Source: an uncultured Rhodospirillales bacterium (GTDB lineage Bacteria; Pseudomonadota; Alphaproteobacteria; Acetobacterales; Acetobacteraceae). From it: 64,000 nucleotides of DNA. The position numbers were made by a program, and so were the translations under genes. The stretch spans positions 1 through 64,000 of the forward strand of contig CAIJTR010000060.1 in the NCBI GenBank assembly GCA_903823665.1, in the 5' to 3' direction. Within the stretch, counting starts at the first letter, position 1, and each line of letters begins with the position of its first letter. Below the pieces are notes generated by a model. The model searched no databases and was not told where the DNA came from. It saw only the letters and a list, made by a program, of their open reading frames with translations. Below are positions 59,190-64,000 of the stretch, in pieces.

Positions 59190-61166
59190 TCAAACGTCCA
59201 GCTCACCCGCGCTGCGGGCGTTTTCCTGAATGAACTGAAACCGTAGCTCCGGCTTGCGGCCCATCAAACTCTCCACCCGATCCGCCGTTGCTGCCCGGTC
59301 TTCGCTGCTGTTGACCACCTTGAGCAACGTCCGCCGCTTCGGGTCCATCGTCGTCTCCTTCAACGCCGAAGGCGGCATCTCGCCAAGTCCTTTGAACCGG
59401 CTGACCTCCACCTTGGCACTGCCCTTGAACTCCTTCATCCGCACCACGCGATCATCATCATTCATCGCGTAGATGGATTTCGCCCCCTGCGTCAGGCGGT
59501 AAAGCGGCGGCTGCGCTAGGAACACATGGCCGTGTTTGATCAGCTCCGGCAGCTCCCGATAGAAGAACGTCATCAACAATGATGCAATATGCGCCCCGTC
59601 CACGTCGGCGTCCGTCATGATGATCACCCGGCCATAGCGCAGCTTGGTCCGATCAAACCGGTCGCCCACACCACAGCCCAACGCCTCGATCAGATCCTTC
59701 AATTCCTGATTCTGCCGCAGCTTTTCCGTGCTGGCACTTGCCACGTTCAAAATTTTGCCGCGCAACGGTAGCACCGCCTGACTGGCCCGGTCCCGCGCCT
59801 GCTTGGCCGAACCGCCGGCGCTATCACCCTCCACCAGGAACAGCTCAGTCCGCGCTGCATCTTCCGAGCTGCAATCGGCCAACTTGCCCGGCAGCCGCAG
59901 CCGTCGCGTGGCGGACTTGCGCGGCGTGTCCTTCAACTCCTTGCGCCGCAACCGCTCCTCAGCCCGCTCGATCACAAAGCCCAGCAGCGCATCGGCCTGC
60001 GCCGGGCTTGAGCCCAAAAAGTGATCGAACCGGTCCCGCAGCGCCGTCTCCACCAACCGCGTCGCCTCGGCGTTGGTCAGCTTCTCCTTCGTCTGCCCCT
60101 GAAACTGCGGCTCCCGAATAAACACCGACAATTTGGCCGACATGCCGGCAAGCACGTCCTCAGCCGTCACCGCCGCCGCCCGCTTGTTCCCACGCTGCTC
60201 ACCCCAGGCCCGCAGACCCTTCAGCAATGCCGCGCGATAGCCCGCCTCATGCGTCCCGCCCTGCGGGGTCGGAACTGTGTTGCAATAGCTGGCAAGGGCC
60301 GCGTCTCCGTCCTCCAGCCACGCCATCGCCCATTCCAGCCGCCCAGTGCGATCCCCATTGGCCGCGGCGGGCAGTGGAGCCTCGCCCGCCCACATCGGCA
60401 CCACTGTTGCCTTGCCACCGAGATCCGCCTCCAGGCTGTCCGCTAGACCGCCCGGAAAATGCAGCTCTGCCTCAGCTGGAATATCGCTTGATTTGATCAG
60501 CGACGGATCGCACGCCCATTTGATCCGCACGCCCCGGAACAAATACGCCTTCGACCGGCACAGCTTGAACAACCGCCCCGGCACAAACGCCAACTCGCCG
60601 AAAATCTCCACGTCCGGCATGAACTTGATCTGCGTGCCGCGCCGGTTCTGCACCGCGCCCGCATTGACCAGCTTTGTCAAAGGCTTGCCGCGCGCATAGC
60701 TCTGCTTCCACAGCACCCGGTCGCGCGCCACTTCCACCTCAAGCTCGGCCGACAATGCATTCACCACGGACGAGCCCACGCCATGCAGACCGCCCGACGT
60801 CTCATATGCCTTGCCGCCAAACTTGCCGCCGGAATGCAGCGTGGTGAGAATCACCTCCAATGCGGACAAATTTTTGAACTTAGGATGCGGGTCCACCGGA
60901 ATGCCGCGACCATTGTCGCGCACCGTCAGCCAATTGCCGGCCGCGAGCGTCACCTCTATCAGGCTCGCATGGCCAGCCACCGCCTCATCCATGGCGTTGT
61001 CGATTACTTCGGACGCGAGATGATGCAGCGCGGTCTCATCGGTGCCGCCGATATACATGCCGGGCCTGCGGCGGACTGGCTCCAGCCCCTCCAGAACCTC
61101 GATGTCCTTGGCGGAATATGCGGCCTGATCAGCCCCGCCTTTGCCGGCATTAAACAAATCGTTCAT
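59190..61166 (-). CDS. parE: DNA topoisomerase IV subunit B
   Basis: Protein of 658 aa, type IIA topoisomerase B subunit. The GHKL ATPase motifs are EVIDNAMDEAVAG, DNGRGIPVD and GGLHGVGSSVVNALS. The TOPRIM acidic residues are in FLVEGDSAGGSA and MTDADVDGAHI. Length and the lack of the large GyrB insertion favour ParE over GyrB. ATG 61166 matches the family start (MNDLFNAGK). It decatenates daughter chromosomes together with ParC, which is not in the window. Confidence 0.93.
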   Translation of the reverse strand: MNDLFNAGKGGADQAAYSAKDIEVLEGLEPVRRRPGMYIGGTDETALHHLASEVIDNAMDEAVAGHASLIEVTLAAGNWLTVRDNGRGIPVDPHPKFKNLSALEVILTTLHSGGKFGGKAYETSGGLHGVGSSVVNALSAELEVEVARDRVLWKQSYARGKPLTKLVNAGAVQNRRGTQIKFMPDVEIFGELAFVPGRLFKLCRSKAYLFRGVRIKWACDPSLIKSSDIPAEAELHFPGGLADSLEADLGGKATVVPMWAGEAPLPAAANGDRTGRLEWAMAWLEDGDAALASYCNTVPTPQGGTHEAGYRAALLKGLRAWGEQRGNKRAAAVTAEDVLAGMSAKLSVFIREPQFQGQTKEKLTNAEATRLVETALRDRFDHFLGSSPAQADALLGFVIERAEERLRRKELKDTPRKSATRRLRLPGKLADCSSEDAARTELFLVEGDSAGGSAKQARDRASQAVLPLRGKILNVASASTEKLRQNQELKDLIEALGCGVGDRFDRTKLRYGRVIIMTDADVDGAHIASLLMTFFYRELPELIKHGHVFLAQPPLYRLTQGAKSIYAMNDDDRVVRMKEFKGSAKVEVSRFKGLGEMPPSALKETTMDPKRRTLLKVVNSSEDRAATADRVESLMGRKPELRFQFIQENARSAGELDV

Positions 61167-61241
61167 GCTGTGTTCCAAAATTCCTGGCGAAACATAGCGA
61201 CCCCCATGGCCTGCGGGCAAGCCATCTCCGCCTCGGGGCCG

Positions 61242-62852
61242 CTACACGACGGGTGGGCGCTGCGGGTTGATACTCAAAAACCGCCGAGTCGCCGGTAAGT
61301 CGCCTTTAACATGAAATGCCATCGCCCGCGCCAGCGCCGCACGGTCCGACTCCGAAAGCCGCCCGGCCTCACGTAAATGGTCCGTCCAGGTTTCCACCCA
61401 CCATAACTCCACCCAATGCTCCGGCGCGTGAATATCTTCGCCGAGATGCCATTGGACCGCCCCACCTCGCGCCCGTGCGCCCCGCACATCCACCATGGCA
61501 CGCAAAAATTCGTCCTTGCTGCCCGGTGCGATGCGATAATGCTGGCTCTCCAAAACCCGCCCACGCGCTGCCGCCAGTGTAGGGGCCAACTCCGGCGCCA
61601 CCGCCTCCACACTCGGCATCACCGCCGCATCGCTGCTAAAACTAATATCGGCGGCATCAATGCTGATCCCACGCGCCGCCACCGCCAGCACAGAGCCCAC
61701 AACTGATGCCGAAAGCATCGATGTCGTCAGCCCAACTTGGGTTCCCAACCAGCCCCAAAAGAACGTACCCATCGCCAGCGCAAAGTTGAATGACAGCTGA
61801 TAAATCGCCAGTGCCCGGGCCCGCACCCAGGAAGGTGCCGCCATTTGCGCGGCACCTTGCGTGATCGAAGCCGTCGTCACCCAGCCGAGGCCGAACATGA
61901 GCATGCCGAGCCCGGCCACCATCCAATGGCGCGACACGCCCAGCACCGCCATGCCGCCGTACGACAGCAAACTCGCAAACAAAACGAGGTTGCTGCGCGA
62001 GAATCGCATCCGCAGCTGCGGCAAAATCAGCCCTGCCGTCACGCCGCCAACTCCCATCAGCCCAAGCAGCACGCCGTATATACCAGCGCCTTCTTGCAAC
62101 TGTTCGCGCACCACCAGCGGCAGCATCGCCCAAGGGGCGGCTCCTGGTGCGAAATAAACCGTCGCCCGCCAGATCGCCGCCCGCATTGGCGGCGTGTGCC
62201 GTACAAACCGCGTTCCGGCCTTGATCGCACTGAGGAAATGCTCACGCGGCAACCCATCCGCATGCCGCCTCCGCCGCCACGTCAGCAGCACCCCAATCAC
62301 CGCCAGATATGACGCTGCATTCAGCCCAAACGTCAGCGCCGGGCCACCTGCTAGCAGCAAAAATCCCGCCAACGCCGGCCCCACTGCGCGCGCAATGTTG
62401 AACCCCACCCCGTTCAGCGCAATGGCCTGCACAAGATCGCGTCTGGGCACCGACTCTGCCATCACCGAGCCCCAGGCCGGATTGTTCATCGCCGAGCCCG
62501 CACCGATGGCGAACGTCAGTGCGAGCAATGTCCAGGCTGTTGTGGCATGCGCCCAGGTCAACATTGTCAGAAGCACCGCCGCCGCCAGCATCCAGCTTTG
62601 GGTGCCAAGAATGAGCGTGCGTCGGTCCACAATGTCCGCAATCGCACCGGCCGGCAGCGCGAACAGAAACACCGGCACAATCGTCGCTGCCTGCACCAGG
62701 CTTACCATCAGCGCGTCAGGCGAGAGCGACGTCATCAACCATCCGGCACTCGTGCTCTGCATCCAAACGCCGAGCGATACAACAACGTTCGCGCCCCAGA
62801 GCAGCCGGAACAGCGTGTGGCGCAAAGGTGCTAGGGCAGCAGGAAGTCGCAT
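61242..62852 (-). CDS. MFS transporter with C-terminal soluble domain (MFS_3/EntS-like)
   Basis: Protein of 536 aa. The first 400 residues form about twelve membrane helices with the MFS loop GAIADIVDRRTLIL near residue 67. FRLLWGANVVVSLGVWMQ at the start is typical of the MFS_3 (enterobactin exporter EntS-like) group. From about residue 430 a soluble domain follows (LESQHYRIAPGSKDEFLRAM and HWVELWWVETW). It resembles the ferredoxin-like monooxygenase fold common at the end of this group. It lies 46 bases after the cysG-like gene in the same direction. Cargo unknown. Confidence 0.88.
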   Translation of the reverse strand: MRLPAALAPLRHTLFRLLWGANVVVSLGVWMQSTSAGWLMTSLSPDALMVSLVQAATIVPVFLFALPAGAIADIVDRRTLILGTQSWMLAAAVLLTMLTWAHATTAWTLLALTFAIGAGSAMNNPAWGSVMAESVPRRDLVQAIALNGVGFNIARAVGPALAGFLLLAGGPALTFGLNAASYLAVIGVLLTWRRRRHADGLPREHFLSAIKAGTRFVRHTPPMRAAIWRATVYFAPGAAPWAMLPLVVREQLQEGAGIYGVLLGLMGVGGVTAGLILPQLRMRFSRSNLVLFASLLSYGGMAVLGVSRHWMVAGLGMLMFGLGWVTTASITQGAAQMAAPSWVRARALAIYQLSFNFALAMGTFFWGWLGTQVGLTTSMLSASVVGSVLAVAARGISIDAADISFSSDAAVMPSVEAVAPELAPTLAAARGRVLESQHYRIAPGSKDEFLRAMVDVRGARARGGAVQWHLGEDIHAPEHWVELWWVETWTDHLREAGRLSESDRAALARAMAFHVKGDLPATRRFLSINPQRPPVV

Positions 62853-62898
62853 TCTTGACTGTTCATTCCCGGATAATCGTTGTCAGCTCTTAGCAACG

Positions 62899-64000
62899 CT
62901 ACACCGGTTGTGTGGCATCTTGATGAAAAACCGGAAGAGTATCGCGCAACGCCACACCACGGCCAATCGCCGCCCCAATCAGCACCAGCGTTGGCCCCTT
63001 CCGTGACCACCCAGGGCCTTCAGCCACCAGGCGGTCAAGGCCGCCACGCAACTCCCGCTGCCGACGTGTGCCGCCTCGTTCGATGAGCATTGCCGGTGTC
63101 TCGCGCGGCAGACCATGCGCGAACAGGCCGTCGCGTAGCAGGGGCAGCGACACAATGCCCATATAGACTGCGATGGTTCCGCCCAGCTTTACCAGCGGCG
63201 CAAAATCCACGTCCAGCTTGCCCTCCTTGGTATGCCCGGTCAGGAAAGTGACACTGCGCGCAGCCTCGCGATGCGTCAGTGGAATGCGCGCTTGGGCCGC
63301 ACACGCCAAAGCAGCCGTCACGCCCGGCACCACCTCAAACGCAACTCCTGCTGCCTGCAGCGCCTCCGCCTCTTCGCCACCCCGGCCAAAAATGAATGGA
63401 TCACCACCCTTCAGACGCACCACCTTACGGCCCTCGCGCGCCAGATTAATCAGCAAATCATTAATATCTTCTTGCAGCACGCAATGATGTGCCCGCTCCT
63501 TGCCGACATAAATCCGGTCAGCATCGCGGCGTGCCATATCCAGGACGTCCTCCCCGATCAGCCGGTCATGCACGATGATGTCGGCCTCGCCGAGCAGCCT
63601 TTGCGCGCGCAAGGTCAGCAAATCCGCCGATCCTGGACCGCCACCCACCAGAAACACCATGCCGCCGGAGGGGGCGTTATCCGCCAGCGTGCTCTCGAAA
63701 ATCGCCGCCGCCTCGTCCTCACGCCCGGCAAACACCAGATCGGCAGCCGCCCCCGTGAGCAATTTCTCCAGCACGCGCCGACGCTGCGCCAAATCAGGCA
63801 ATCGCGCGCGAATATCAGCCTTAAACCGGTCTGCCATCGCGGCAAGCCGCCCGTAAGCAGGCGGAATCAGCGCCTCAATCTGCGCCCGGATCAGCCGAGC
63901 CAGCACGGGTGCCGTGCCGGAGGAGGAGATCGCAATGCTGATGGGGTTCCGATCAATGACCGCGGGCGTGATGAAGCTGCACAATTCCGGCTTGTCGACC
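62899..64000 (-). CDS. cysG: Siroheme synthase CysG (5' end outside the window)
   Basis: The C-terminal 367 or so codons are visible. The frame stays open to the right edge, so the start lies beyond. DKPELCSFITPAVIDRNPISIAISSSGTAPVLAR belongs to the precorrin-2 dehydrogenase/ferrochelatase half (shown in two parts: DKPELCSFITP, then AISSSGTAPVLAR). From about 63690 leftward the uroporphyrinogen III methyltransferase half follows. Its motifs are LVGGGPGSADLLTLRAQ, VRLKGGDPFIFGRGGEE and VVPGVTAALACAA. It makes siroheme, the cofactor of the CysI protein at 35-37 kb. Confidence 0.93.
   Translation of the reverse strand, partial: VDKPELCSFITPAVIDRNPISIAISSSGTAPVLARLIRAQIEALIPPAYGRLAAMADRFKADIRARLPDLAQRRRVLEKLLTGAAADLVFAGREDEAAAIFESTLADNAPSGGMVFLVGGGPGSADLLTLRAQRLLGEADIIVHDRLIGEDVLDMARRDADRIYVGKERAHHCVLQEDINDLLINLAREGRKVVRLKGGDPFIFGRGGEEAEALQAAGVAFEVVPGVTAALACAAQARIPLTHREAARSVTFLTGHTKEGKLDVDFAPLVKLGGTIAVYMGIVSLPLLRDGLFAHGLPRETPAMLIERGGTRRQRELRGGLDRLVAEGPGWSRKGPTLVLIGAAIGRGVALRDTLPVFHQDATQPV

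Overview
The window looks like a chromosomal segment of a high-GC alphaproteobacterium. The evidence is a compact mraZ-to-ftsZ division and cell-wall cluster that continues into lpxC, bamD, recN and ligA, a ParE-type topoisomerase, alphaproteobacterial HU, and DUF2849/DUF934 partners around a sulfite reductase. A member of Rhodospirillales or Acetobacteraceae would fit, but the sequence alone does not fix the genus. MurE has the DNPR motif of meso-diaminopimelate-adding enzymes, and LpxC and BamD show a Gram-negative outer membrane. I see no phage, transposase, integrase or CRISPR array.

Layout. 1-3.9 kb: DUF4337 protein, tRNA-Val(CAC), DUF3108 protein, a PEP-CTERM propeller-like protein, a small unknown gene and a dispersed palindromic repeat. 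3.9-28.7 kb: 20 minus-strand genes, mostly overlapping by 1-13 bases, from mraZ through rsmH, an ftsL-like gene, ftsI, murE, murF, mraY, murD, ftsW, murG, murC, murB, ddl, ftsQ, ftsA and ftsZ, which ends at a clear terminator. Four more genes follow: lpxC, bamD, recN and ligA. Five TGGG boxes at 10-base pitch lie upstream of mraZ. 29-31.6 kb: RNase P RNA, a lytic transglycosylase, a candidate small RNA, an N-formylglutamate amidohydrolase and tRNA-Val(GAC). 31.7-37.4 kb: a metallo-beta-lactamase-fold hydrolase, then a sulfur region with cysteine synthase, a divergent Rrf2 regulator, a paralogue of the unknown gene at 3.3 kb, a small membrane protein, and DUF2849-cysI-DUF934. 37.4-42.7 kb: a Pho box and pstSCAB-phoU-phoB. 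42.9-53.0 kb: a minus-strand operon with a phosphonate monoester hydrolase-like enzyme, one dipeptide-type ABC transporter and three homologous binding proteins. 53.1-59.1 kb: an aldehyde dehydrogenase, an isolated AT-rich HExxH metallopeptidase gene, a cell-wall recycling set (murQ, nagA, 2OG-Fe(II) oxygenase) and HU. 59.2-64 kb: parE, an MFS exporter and the C-terminal part of a CysG-type siroheme synthase that runs off the window.

Functional links. The dcw genes make lipid II and the divisome; murQ and nagA return muramic and glucosamine sugars to that pathway. The Rrf2 gene, cysK and the cysI operon share a dyad, roughly ATCAC-N11/12-GTGAT, in their promoter regions, so one sulfur regulon is a reasonable hypothesis; the siroheme enzyme at the right edge would supply the CysI cofactor. 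Phosphate uptake is probably under PhoB, but no phoR is present here.

Least explained: the AT-rich metallopeptidase, the pair of unknown paralogues, the candidate small RNA with an anti-Shine-Dalgarno stretch, and the transporter with three binding proteins. Motif, dyad and GC statements were read by eye; no database search or folding program was run.
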